Source: an uncultured Lachnospiraceae bacterium (GTDB taxonomy: Bacteria; Bacillota_A; Clostridia; Lachnospirales; Lachnospiraceae). Taken from it: a stretch of 6,751 nt of DNA. The notes below the pieces were generated by a model. The model saw only the letters and a list, made by a program, of their open reading frames with translations, was not told the DNA's origin and did not search any database. Position 1 is the first letter of the stretch. Every line of letters starts with the position of its first letter. The stretch spans positions 1 to 6,751 of the forward strand of contig CAMWWF010000161.1 of assembly GCA_947177885.1 (NCBI GenBank), written 5' to 3'. Shown piece after piece: positions 1 through 5,075 of this stretch. Both the position numbers and the translations under genes were made by a program.

Positions 1-1
1 T

Positions 2-94
2 GGAAGACTGATCTGCATCATAGGCGTAGCGCCCGTAAGACCTGCGGAATTTGTGATCTTTCGCATCACACAGAAGATGGAAAGCGCACAGTGA
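2..94 (+). CDS. Contractile tail sheath protein, C-terminal end (partial)
   Basis: Only the last 30 codons are present, entering from the left edge in frame 2 and ending at TGA 92-94. The residues read GRLICIIGVAPVRPAEFVIF followed by RITQKMESAQ. The pattern of a hydrophobic strand, then GVAPVRPAEFVIFRI, then Q, is the hallmark C-terminus of contractile sheath subunits (T4 gp18 / Afp2-4 / phage sheath family). In that family this segment is the C-terminal arm that links neighbouring subunits. The sheath surrounds the tube and drives it forward on contraction. In eCIS loci the sheath genes lie directly upstream of a tube gene, as here. The start and body of the gene are outside the window, so length and paralogue number cannot be judged. 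The identification rests on a short but very characteristic tail. Confidence 0.88.
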   Translation, partial: GRLICIIGVAPVRPAEFVIFRITQKMESAQ

Positions 95-150
95 GTCCGA
101 ACGGCATCCGAAGCGTATCCGGACGCATTCACGGCCCCAAATGACTCTGT

Positions 151-223
151 GTGGCGGTCACTGTCCGGACAGATGCAAAACGGGAATACGAACTCCCGGA
201 ATTCTGACAGGCTGTCCCGCCAC
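151..223 (+). repeat. Imperfect nested inverted repeat in the sheath-tube gap
   Basis: Three co-linear arm pairs are nested: GTGGCGG (151-157) with CCGCCAC (217-223), CTGTC (161-165) with GACAG (206-210), and CGGGA (181-185) with TCCCG (194-198, 8-base loop). Together they can form one long interrupted hairpin. CTGTC at 161-165 can instead pair with GACAG at 168-172, and CTGTC at 212-216 offers a further partner, so several folds compete. No T tract follows, so it is not a typical intrinsic terminator. It could be a processing or mRNA-stability structure that raises tube output relative to upstream genes, but no family is recognised. Confidence 0.35.
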
Positions 224-328
224 TGACGGAAATGCGGTCAGAAAAGCGGGGGGGGAATCGGCAAAAGAGATTTTGAAAAAGTCCCCTGGGGAGGGAGACG
301 GAGATTTCGGTAGTATAGAAATAGGGAC

Positions 329-334
329 AGGAGG
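329..334 (+). promoter_or_regulatory. Ribosome binding site of the tube gene
   Basis: A perfect AGGAGG lies 8 bases before ATG 343. A competing ATG at 336 is in another frame, ends after nine codons and is only one base from the AGGAGG. This supports ATG 343 as the tube start. Confidence 0.8.
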
Positions 335-342
335 AATGACAG

Positions 343-774
343 ATGGCAATGGTATATCCATATAAAAAATATAATTATGATGTCACCATAGACGGCAAAT
401 CGGTAGGCGGTTTTTCGGAAGTCAGTGCACCGGATATCTCGTCGGATCCCATTGAATACCGGGAAGGCAATTTTGCCGTCAATACGGTGGGCAAGCAGCC
501 GGGGCTGATCAAGTACGGCAATATCACGCTGAAATGGGGTATGACCGACTCCATGGAGCTTTATAACTGGATGAAGGAAGTGGAAGGAGGGACCATCAAC
601 CGCAAGACGGTAGTGATCAGTCTCCACGATGACCAACAGAATGAGATCGCAAAATGGACTGTGATCTCGGCGTGGCCTACAAAGTATACGGCACCGGATT
701 TCAATGCCACAAGCAATGAAGTGGCGGTGGAGACGCTGGAGCTTGCTCATGAAGGTGTGACCCGGGACAAGTAG
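343..774 (+). CDS. Inner tail tube protein (T4 gp19 / Afp1-type)
   Basis: The 143-residue protein is the expected size for a tube subunit of the T4 gp19-like family. It opens with YPYKKYNYDVTIDG (about residues 5-18), then a GGFSEVSAPDI segment, matching the family pattern of an N-terminal strand that carries the protein name motif 'F.V.idG...GfsevsG'. The middle has KYGNITLKWGMTDSMELYNWMKEV (57-80), the conserved strand-helix in which a test residue pair, L.KWG then LYNW, is typical. The C-terminal EVAVETLELAHEGVT strand completes the beta-barrel. Subunits form hexameric rings stacked inside the sheath and make the channel that is driven into the target. It follows the sheath gene, the standard eCIS order. 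The start is fixed by AGGAGG at 329-334. A close paralogue of the same length lies at 1376-1807. Confidence 0.92.
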   Translation: MAMVYPYKKYNYDVTIDGKSVGGFSEVSAPDISSDPIEYREGNFAVNTVGKQPGLIKYGNITLKWGMTDSMELYNWMKEVEGGTINRKTVVISLHDDQQNEIAKWTVISAWPTKYTAPDFNATSNEVAVETLELAHEGVTRDK

Positions 775-816
775 AGGGATAGGATAATGTCGTTTGTGCG
801 GCAGAAGGAGTAACAT

Positions 817-1185
817 ATGTTTATACAGACAGAATATGAATTTACGCTTCCCAAAGGGTATGTGGACGAAGAAGGGAAGATACATTACAGAGGCACCATG
901 CGGCTTGCCACGGCGATCGATGAGATAGAGGCGGCAAAGAGCCCTGAGGTGAAGGGAAATGCTGATTACCTGTCGGCGATCCTGCTGTCCCGTGTGATAA
1001 CGAAACTGGAGGGTGTGGAGCATATCACTCCGGAAGTGATCGGAAAGCTGTTCACAGCCGATTATGAGTTCCTGCAGAATATGTATGAGACAATAAATTC
1101 TGTGGAGGAACCCACGATACATGTCCAGTGTCCCTATTGTAACAGGAGCTTTACCGATACTTTAAATTTTGTTTTAAGGGAATGA
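817..1185 (+). CDS. Tail-assembly-type protein with C-terminal CxxC (phage tail assembly chaperone-like)
   Basis: This 122-residue protein begins with TEYEFTLPKGYVDEEGKIHYRGTMRLATAIDEI (residues 5-37), a segment I recognise from small proteins that follow the tube gene in many eCIS loci and that resembles Mu gp41-type phage tail assembly proteins. A helical section follows (ADYLSAILLSRVITKL, 49-64). The end carries a single CPYC motif (Cys105, Cys108) in a short zinc-knuckle-like segment, HVQCPYCNRSF. Phage relatives are thought to act as chaperones or capture factors for tail assembly rather than as structural parts; the exact role in eCIS is not settled. AAGGAG at 805-810 gives the start. 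The stop overlaps the next gene in an ATGA junction at 1182-1185, and a possible -1 slippery site lies at 1164-1170, recalling lambda G/GT. Confidence 0.78.
   Translation: MFIQTEYEFTLPKGYVDEEGKIHYRGTMRLATAIDEIEAAKSPEVKGNADYLSAILLSRVITKLEGVEHITPEVIGKLFTADYEFLQNMYETINSVEEPTIHVQCPYCNRSFTDTLNFVLRE
1164..1170 (+). promoter_or_regulatory. Candidate -1 frameshift heptamer (A AAT TTT)
   Basis: AAATTTT lies in the X XXY YYZ arrangement relative to the frame of the assembly gene (AAT at 1165-1167, TTT at 1168-1170), fifteen bases before its stop. The -1 frame is open from the TAA at 1140-1142, through this site, into the overlapping DUF6760-like gene, so a slip would fuse the two proteins. The heptamer fits the rule but is not one of the strongest known, and I did not find a clear downstream stimulatory hairpin. 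Plain coupling through the ATGA overlap is the simpler reading. Confidence 0.25.
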
Positions 1186-1358
1186 CCGTTACCGGCCGGG
1201 AGGAGCTGTTTCAACAAATTTCCTTTATCGGATACTATTTTCACTGGACGGAAGAGCATATCATCAGGCTGCCCTGTCTGTCCAGGAAAAGGTATTGTGA
1301 AGAGATCAATCGTATTAACAGAAAGATCAACGGTGAAAAAAATCTGTTCGGACTTTGA
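1182..1358 (+). CDS. Small DUF6760-like eCIS protein
   Basis: This 58-residue gene starts at ATG 1182, inside the ATGA stop overlap of the previous gene, and ends at TGA 1356-1358. The core runs from QISFIGYYFHWTEEHIIRLP to CLSRKRYCEEINRIN. This matches the pattern of a short family found after the tube and assembly genes in eCIS loci: a hydrophobic helix ending in Y-x-F-H-W, an acidic turn, a second helix, a cluster of basic residues (SRKR) and a final helix with a terminal IN. I associate this with DUF6760; its molecular role is unknown. In phages the equivalent position holds the second tail-assembly chaperone. Start and existence are supported by the tight overlap with the gene before and the 17-base gap to the next gene. 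Translation is probably coupled to that of the upstream gene. Confidence 0.75.
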   Translation: MTVTGREELFQQISFIGYYFHWTEEHIIRLPCLSRKRYCEEINRINRKINGEKNLFGL

Positions 1359-1375
1359 TATAACGAGGAGGAAGT

Positions 1376-1807
1376 ATGGAACGGTGGTTATTGCCCTTTA
1401 TGGATCCTATACCCGGATATCGCTTTATAGTCTTTCTTAACAGCTTCGTCATGGGATTTCAAAAGGTATCAGGGATCAGCCGTCAGGTGGAGACAGAGAC
1501 ATATCATGAGGGAGGTCTGAATACCAGCGTGCATATTTTTCCCAGATATTGCAGCGGGGAGCGGATACTGCGGATGGAAAAGGGTGTGTGCAGGGGATTG
1601 GAGCATCCTTTCTGTCTCACAGGCATAAGACTGGAAGGTCCCCTGAATCTCATAGTTATGGATAGTTCGGGGATTCCGCTGAAGAGCTATCTGTTCACGG
1701 GGCTGTTGCTGAAGACATGGGAAGTGGGAGAATTGAGCGCAGAGCAGAACGGCATCCTCACGAACTGCTTTGAGGTCAGCTACGAAGATTTTGTGGTAAA
1801 AACGTGA
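1376..1807 (+). CDS. Second tail tube paralogue (Afp5-type, gp19-like)
   Basis: The protein has 143 residues, the same as the tube protein at 343-774, with the same architecture but clear divergence. It starts with PFMDPIPGYRFIVFLN and FVMGFQKVSGI (residues 7-34), the N-terminal strands and 'GFqkVSG' turn of the tube fold. It then has ETETYHEGGLNTSVHIFPR (40-58), the 'E...EGG.N' segment typical of this paralogue class, and ends with NCFEVSYEDFVV, the C-terminal strand. Four cysteines (positions 59, 71, 80 and 130) set it apart from the cysteine-free first tube protein. In Afp/PVC particles the second tube paralogue forms the ring between the hub-side initiator and the main tube. AGGAGG at 1366-1371 precedes ATG 1376. 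The protein is probably made in lower amount than the main tube, but the sequence does not show this. Confidence 0.87.
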   Translation: MERWLLPFMDPIPGYRFIVFLNSFVMGFQKVSGISRQVETETYHEGGLNTSVHIFPRYCSGERILRMEKGVCRGLEHPFCLTGIRLEGPLNLIVMDSSGIPLKSYLFTGLLLKTWEVGELSAEQNGILTNCFEVSYEDFVVKT

Positions 1808-1813
1808 GGAGAA

Positions 1814-1825
1814 CGCCGAAAGGCG
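1814..1825 (+). repeat. GNRA-loop hairpin between tube paralogue and next gene
   Basis: CGCC-GAAA-GGCG forms a perfect 4-bp stem closed by a GNRA tetraloop, just 6 bases after the stop of the second tube gene. Its 3' arm overlaps the only weak purine run (AGGCGGA) that could serve the upstream ATG at 1831. This argues for the downstream start at 1876 or for damped initiation at 1831. There is no T run, so it is not a terminator. Confidence 0.45.
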
Positions 1826-1875
1826 GATGAATGGAAGGCAGTGAGAAGCCGTCCGGCGGGAGCGGAGGTGTATGG

Positions 1876-2217
1876 ATGAAAACGCGTGTGAAGGGGATAG
1901 TCAATGCACCGCATATGATCCTGGAATATGCTTCTCCGAAGAGAGAAAGGACCGATGCCCGGCAACGCCCGGACCCCGGAAGGGAGAAGGAGCGGATGAA
2001 GGAGCTGCTGGTCCCTCTCGTGAAAGAAGCGGTGCGGAGGCAGTTGAAGGAGCAGCAGGACTATTACAGATCCCGGCCGTCGCTGGCGTCCAGGCAGATG
2101 GAGCATATTTTTGGAGGAGCTAACATTGAAAAAGTTCTGGCACCTGCGGTTTCTTTGCGGGTATACGAGAGGATCGAGGAACGTATCCGTCATGAGTGGA
2201 TCCGGAAAGGAAGGTGA
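1876..2217 (+). CDS. Small helical protein of unknown function (Afp6 position)
   Basis: From ATG 1876 the product is 113 residues (MKTRVKGIVNAPHMILEYAS and onward). That start has GGAGGT at 1864-1869, 6 bases away. An upstream in-frame ATG at 1831 would add 15 low-complexity residues (MEGSEKPSGGSGGVW) with a weak site buried in a hairpin, so I prefer 1876. The N-terminal part is strand-like, then comes a charged linker (KRERTDARQRPDPGREKERMK) and a helical C-terminal half. The end, VYERIEERIRHEWIRKGR, resembles the short C-terminal helix 'VY.l...l..ErerrG' that I recall in small eCIS proteins near the hub genes; this recollection is not a firm assignment. Its place between the second tube and the Afp7-like gene equals that of Afp6, whose role is not well defined. 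No transmembrane segment or signal peptide is visible. It overlaps the next gene. Confidence 0.6.
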   Translation: MKTRVKGIVNAPHMILEYASPKRERTDARQRPDPGREKERMKELLVPLVKEAVRRQLKEQQDYYRSRPSLASRQMEHIFGGANIEKVLAPAVSLRVYERIEERIRHEWIRKGR

Positions 2218-2885
2218 CGGGATTGCCGGAATATCAGAAAGCCATCATCGGCCCGTATACAAACGGACACATGATACTGGAGAAGGGATTTTATGTGCCT
2301 TTTAATCCTGCGGAGATATCCATTGAGGAGGCCATCGGCGTATCCGACGTGCCTCAGGTCAGCAGAGTGGCGAAAGTGAATCAGATGAGGGAGGGGCGCA
2401 CCATGGGAATACGCTATCCCACGGAAGATTCTCTGCTCGGCAGGGAAAAAAGTCTGACAACACTTTCTACCACCCTCTTTTTCAATACTTTAAATGATTT
2501 ATATCAAACTTCTTATGAGGATGTGAGGGATGACATCCGTAAATTATACCCCTATACCAACATGACGCAAAGGAGTACGAAGAGCAGTGGGCGGCGGACA
2601 GGGAGACATGCGGCGCAGCAGATCTACTTCCTCTGGGGAACCCTGGCAGTGGCAGGGATGTTGAAGCAAATGAGTGTGAATTATACTGTGTTTGCACCCG
2701 GCGGAAAGCCTGTCAGGGCACAGGTACAGATCGCTATTGAAGGGTTTTATGTAGGGGAGGAGAGCGGCAGGGGGAATTCGACTGCCGCAAAGGTGGCGGA
2801 AGGGGCAGCTGCCGTGTCGACAGACAGTCTGGCTGACTGGAGAACGAATTACAGCGGCAGTCCGAACCCGAGAAAACTGTTATAA
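2196..2885 (+). CDS. Afp7-like tube initiator / LysM-family baseplate protein, LysM apparently vestigial
   Basis: The 229-residue product (GTG start) has the landmarks of the CIS protein that caps the hub and starts the tube. FNPAEISIEE (36-45) is the conserved 'F.fNP.e' start, LSTTLFFNT (90-98) the central strand, and EDVRDDIRKL (108-117) the 'vr..i..L' helix. IYFLWGTLAVAGMLKQMSVNYTVF (143-166) is the 'f.WG...f.g...s....yt.F' segment, and GGKPVRAQVQIAIEGF (169-184) the 'G.PvRA.v.l.f' strand. Family members usually end in a LysM domain that grips the baseplate. Here only DSLADWRTNYSGSPNPRKLL remains, which keeps DSL and NPRKL but lacks the usual length. Two GTG starts are possible: 2196 (22-base overlap with the previous gene, AGGA far upstream) and 2214 (GTGA overlap, AAAGGA very close). 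Both imply translational coupling and differ by six residues. Confidence 0.8.
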   Translation: MDPERKVTGLPEYQKAIIGPYTNGHMILEKGFYVPFNPAEISIEEAIGVSDVPQVSRVAKVNQMREGRTMGIRYPTEDSLLGREKSLTTLSTTLFFNTLNDLYQTSYEDVRDDIRKLYPYTNMTQRSTKSSGRRTGRHAAQQIYFLWGTLAVAGMLKQMSVNYTVFAPGGKPVRAQVQIAIEGFYVGEESGRGNSTAAKVAEGAAAVSTDSLADWRTNYSGSPNPRKLL

Positions 2886-2905
2886 AAGCGGCAGAGCGGA
2901 AGAGA

Positions 2906-4024
2906 ATGGAGCAAAGCCGGGAGGAAACAGGTGTGGGAAAAATAAGCGGGAAAAATCTGGCTGACAAATATGACGATTTCCTGGACCCCTGTGTCCGGAT
3001 CATGACACCGGCGGGAGAAATAACGCTGACAGACGGCGTTTATCTGGAGAGGGCGGAAGTGTTTTCCACTGTGGGGATGAAGCCTGATATGGCGGTTGTG
3101 GTCTATCAGGCTGACAAGTATTCCGAGCAGGATGTTACCGGGATAGAGAAATATTTTGATGTGGGACAGAAGATAGAGATAAAGGCAGGTTACGGAGACA
3201 ATGTCTCACGAATCTTTCAGGGGTATCTGCACCAGGTGGAGATGGAGGATTCCATGCAGGAGTATGTGGAATATACCTTGATCTGTCTGGATGTGAAGGG
3301 ACTGATGAAAAAGAACAGTGTTTTTCAGATATCCGGTACAAAGAAGACCCAGCAGATCTTAAACGATATCCTGAATATGGGCTGTTATGGAAGTTTTGTG
3401 GAGAAAAAGGAGATCGATCCGCTTCCGAAGGAATTGAATCCTGACTGTGTGATCAGAGGAGAAACCCACTATGACTGGCTGTGCAGTCTGGCATCCGGGC
3501 TGGACTATGAATTCTTTTGCGGAATGGGTAAACTCGTATTCCGCAAAGCGCGGAAAGCCGGAAACGATATACTGGAGCTGTCGGCAGAATATGGTCTGCA
3601 AAAAGTGAAAAAGATCGTAACGATGGCGGAACAGACCGGTCATGTCCGGATATGCGGGTATAACAGAAAGGATGAAATGATCACGGGTACGGCGGATTGG
3701 ACGGGAGTGTCGGGAGTATTTACGAAAAAGCTGAAACAGGCGCTGAATGGATACACACTCACCTTTCTGGACATGGAGACGGAGACCAGGGAAGAGGCGG
3801 GGAAGCGTGCCAAGGCAATGATGGGGCGCATGCTGGGTAAGTGTGTCCGTATGGAGGCCGTCACCATCGGCCTGCCGCAGCTGCTGCCAGGAATCGGCGT
3901 GGAGATCGTCAACGATGAGGTGCCGGGCCTGTCAGACAGGATCTATGTGGAGGAAGTACATCACCTGTTGGATGAAGAAGGTTATACAACCACTGTAACA
4001 GGTGCTGTAATATATACTGCTTAA
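2906..4024 (+). CDS. Baseplate hub protein (T4 gp27 / phage gpD / Afp8 N-terminal half)
   Basis: The 372-residue protein carries the tail-hub fold. The first barrel includes YLERAEVFSTVGMKPDMAVV (46-65) and VGQKIEIKAGYGDNVSRIFQGYLHQVE (86-112), the latter being the typical 'G..veI..GY.d....iF.G.I..v' pattern. THYDWLCSLASGLDYEFF (187-204) matches 'sd..fl..la...gy.f', and QLLPGIGVEIV followed by YVEEVHHLLDEEGYTTTV (near the C-terminus) is the second barrel end. Hub trimers sit below the tube and carry the spike. In Afp8 or VgrG the spike follows in the same polypeptide; here the gene stops at TAA 4022-4024 and the spike is separate. Start ATG 2906 has a weak GGAAGAG. An in-frame GTG at 2933 has a much better GGGAGGA (2919-2925), so the true N-terminus may be nine residues shorter. 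Confidence 0.85.
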   Translation: MEQSREETGVGKISGKNLADKYDDFLDPCVRIMTPAGEITLTDGVYLERAEVFSTVGMKPDMAVVVYQADKYSEQDVTGIEKYFDVGQKIEIKAGYGDNVSRIFQGYLHQVEMEDSMQEYVEYTLICLDVKGLMKKNSVFQISGTKKTQQILNDILNMGCYGSFVEKKEIDPLPKELNPDCVIRGETHYDWLCSLASGLDYEFFCGMGKLVFRKARKAGNDILELSAEYGLQKVKKIVTMAEQTGHVRICGYNRKDEMITGTADWTGVSGVFTKKLKQALNGYTLTFLDMETETREEAGKRAKAMMGRMLGKCVRMEAVTIGLPQLLPGIGVEIVNDEVPGLSDRIYVEEVHHLLDEEGYTTTVTGAVIYTA

Positions 4025-4033
4025 CGATTTCAC
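4016..4033 (+). repeat. Extra 5' repeat copies flanking the hub-spike element
   Basis: ACTGCTTAACG (4016-4026), formed by the last hub codons and the stop, matches ACTGCATAACG (4049-4059) at 10 of 11 bases. It could therefore compete for the same partner at 4101-4111. TTTCAC (4028-4033) repeats exactly at 4183-4188 and can pair with GTGAAA (4039-4044) as a local hairpin, which competes with the outer stem. These are sequence facts; switching is inference. Confidence 0.5.
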
Positions 4034-4048
4034 TTGCCGTGAAACCGG

Positions 4049-4111
4049 ACTGCATAACGCTGACTGATTTGACCGCATGATCACATTAGGTAGTATTCAG
4101 CGTTATGCAGT
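4049..4111 (+). repeat. Stem A: perfect 15-bp inverted repeat
   Basis: ACTGCATAACGCTGA (4049-4063) is the exact reverse complement of TCAGCGTTATGCAGT (4097-4111), leaving a 33-base loop. It is the strongest palindrome in the window. No T tract follows; TATAAAAAGC after it is A-rich on this strand, so in the plus direction it is not a good intrinsic terminator. Confidence 0.85.
4069..4096 (+). promoter_or_regulatory. Weak promoter-like pair inside the loop of stem A
   Basis: TTGACC (4069-4074, five of six matches to the -35 consensus) and TAGTAT (4091-4096, four of six to the -10) are 16 bases apart, in the loop of the 15-bp inverted repeat. If real, it would give the spike, gp25 and J-like genes their own start, and the flanking palindrome could be a binding site. 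The match is only moderate. Confidence 0.2.
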
Positions 4112-4134
4112 ATAAAAAGCGGTGGGGATCGATA

Positions 4135-4179
4135 CTGCTATTGACGGACAGAGGCGGAACAGTCTGATGTCAATGGCAG
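4135..4179 (+). repeat. Stem B: 11-bp inverted repeat with one G-T pair
   Basis: CTGCTATTGAC (4135-4145) pairs with GTCAATGGCAG (4169-4179) with a single wobble. Weaker inner pairs (CAGA 4149-4152 with TCTG 4163-4166) extend it to a loop of about ten bases. It forms the second arm of the three-way junction. Confidence 0.65.
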
Positions 4180-4210
4180 AGGTTTCACGGCAATTGAGCA
4201 GGAGGCGGAA

Positions 4211-5008
4211 ATGATCTCAGATTATTTGGAATATGATGCGGCCCTTCCCGAACGGGATCACAGGCATCCTGTCGGTGATCTGTGGGGAACGGTATTGGCG
4301 GGTACGGATAACACCAAAAAGGGAAATGTGAGGGTGAAGGTCAAGATCATGAAGGATAAGATGGACACCTTCGACAATGTGCCTGTGCTCACAGGCTACG
4401 GCGGTACGGATCATGGAGCCTTTATTCTGCCGGAGGAGGGAGATATCGTGAGTCTGGCCTTTCTGGGGGGAGACTTCCGTCATCCGGTGGTTACAGGCTG
4501 CCGGTTTCCTGAGAACAGTCAGTTTGTGAAGGATATGTACAGGAATAATAAGGTACAGAAAGCATTTCGTGCGAAGAACGGAAGCAGCGTTATCCTTACC
4601 GGAGAGAAGGGGAAAGACAGTATAGAAGTATCCGGTTCTGAAAATATGGCATGGAAACTGGATGAAGAGGAGCAGAAGATTTCTTTTGGGGACAGGGAAC
4701 AGAAGAATCATATGCTTCTGGACAAAAAGAATGGAAAAGTCCGGATCCTTTCACAGACCTCCCTGCGTCTGGAGTGTGGAAAGAGCAGTATCGAGCTGAA
4801 AAAGGACGGAACCATTGTCCTGCAGTGTGAGCAGCTGACGCTGGAAGCCGGGAACATTAAGATCCAGGGCAAAAGCCGGGTGCAGATCAAGGGGCAGGAG
4901 CTGACTTTGGACGGCGCAACCGGAATTTCCGTCACGGGAAAGGGTCAGGTGAAAGTAAGCAGCAAAGGCCCCCTGAAATTGTCGGGAGCCATGATCGATC
5001 TGAATTGA
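4211..5008 (+). CDS. Central spike protein (gp5 / VgrG C-terminal / Afp8 C-terminal half)
   Basis: This 265-residue protein has an OB-fold followed by a beta-helix. VGDLWGTVLAGTDNTKKGNVRVKV (21-44) is the gp5 OB start ('G.V....d....GrVkV'). TGYGGTDHGAFILPEEGDIVSLAFLGGDFRHPVVTG (61-96) is the diagnostic 'a....G....Pe.GdeV.v.F..Gd...P.v.G' segment. AKNGSSVILTGEKGKDSIEV (121-140) begins the repeats. From about residue 166, short regularly spaced beta-strand repeats (VRILSQTSLRLECGKSSIEL, then LTLEAGNIKIQGKSRVQIKG and onward) form the triple-stranded needle that ends at MIDLN. Trimers make the membrane-puncturing tip attached to the hub. There is no lysozyme domain, as is usual in eCIS. AGGAGG at 4200-4205 fixes ATG 4211. 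No cargo extension is seen. No PAAR gene follows directly. Confidence 0.9.
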   Translation: MISDYLEYDAALPERDHRHPVGDLWGTVLAGTDNTKKGNVRVKVKIMKDKMDTFDNVPVLTGYGGTDHGAFILPEEGDIVSLAFLGGDFRHPVVTGCRFPENSQFVKDMYRNNKVQKAFRAKNGSSVILTGEKGKDSIEVSGSENMAWKLDEEEQKISFGDREQKNHMLLDKKNGKVRILSQTSLRLECGKSSIELKKDGTIVLQCEQLTLEAGNIKIQGKSRVQIKGQELTLDGATGISVTGKGQVKVSSKGPLKLSGAMIDLN

Positions 5009-5075
5009 ACAGTAAGGAACGGGCGGGTGTGGAGTAAGCGGCCGCAACCGACTGTCGGATAAACAGGAGGGCGCT

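Larger units (their letters stand above)
95..342 (+). other. 248-base intergenic gap between sheath and tube genes
   Basis: No convincing gene is visible in this gap; the short frames on either strand have no family features and no ribosome binding site. It contains a 12-bp perfect palindrome CTGTCCGGACAG (161-172), a second TCCGGA palindrome (118-123), several inverted-repeat arms (described separately), a CTGAC/GTCAG hairpin (223-227/237-241, 9-base loop) and a run of eight G (248-255). Bases 87-97 (CACAGTGAGTC), which cross the sheath stop codon, can pair with 143-151 (GACTCTGTG) with a two-base bulge. I see no clear sigma-70 promoter and no hairpin followed by a T run. The gap may separate sheath and tube expression by RNA structure or processing, but that is inference. 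Confidence 0.5.
4034..4193 (+). repeat. Nested inverted-repeat element between hub and spike (three-way junction)
   Basis: The outer arms TTGCCGTGAAACC (4034-4046) and GGTTTCACGGCAA (4181-4193) are a perfect 13-bp inverted repeat 160 bases from end to end. Inside, stem A starts two bases after the outer 5' arm (4049-4063/4097-4111), and stem B ends one base before the outer 3' arm (4135-4145/4169-4179). They are separated by 23 bases (4112-4134). The layout is a closed three-way junction with almost no unpaired bases at two of the joints. It contains stop codons in the hub-spike frame (for example TGA 4040-4042), so it is not read through as protein. It could be a regulatory or processed mRNA structure, or a small mobile-type palindromic insertion. 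I do not recognise a named family. Confidence 0.75.

Noticed and set aside
141..365. 74-codon frame in the sheath-tube gap
   Set aside because: No ribosome binding site at its start, low-complexity composition, and it runs over the AGGAGG and start of the tube gene.
787..813. Nine-codon mini-frame ATG to TAA between tube and assembly genes
   Set aside because: Too short and without its own ribosome binding site; the gap simply carries the site for ATG 817.
238..1122. Long open frame on the minus strand (294 codons) across the tube and assembly genes
   Set aside because: It lies opposite two well-recognised plus-strand genes with good ribosome binding sites, and its product is His/Arg/Leu-rich without family features.
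4049..4120. Intrinsic terminator at the 15-bp inverted repeat
   Set aside because: The loop is 33 bases and no T run follows on the plus strand; the downstream genes belong to the same machine.
4039..4193. Hammerhead-ribozyme-like words CTGATG (4164-4169) and GTGAAACC (4039-4046)
   Set aside because: The core should read CTGATGA and CGAAAC with a defined stem layout; both words deviate and the stems do not match that fold.
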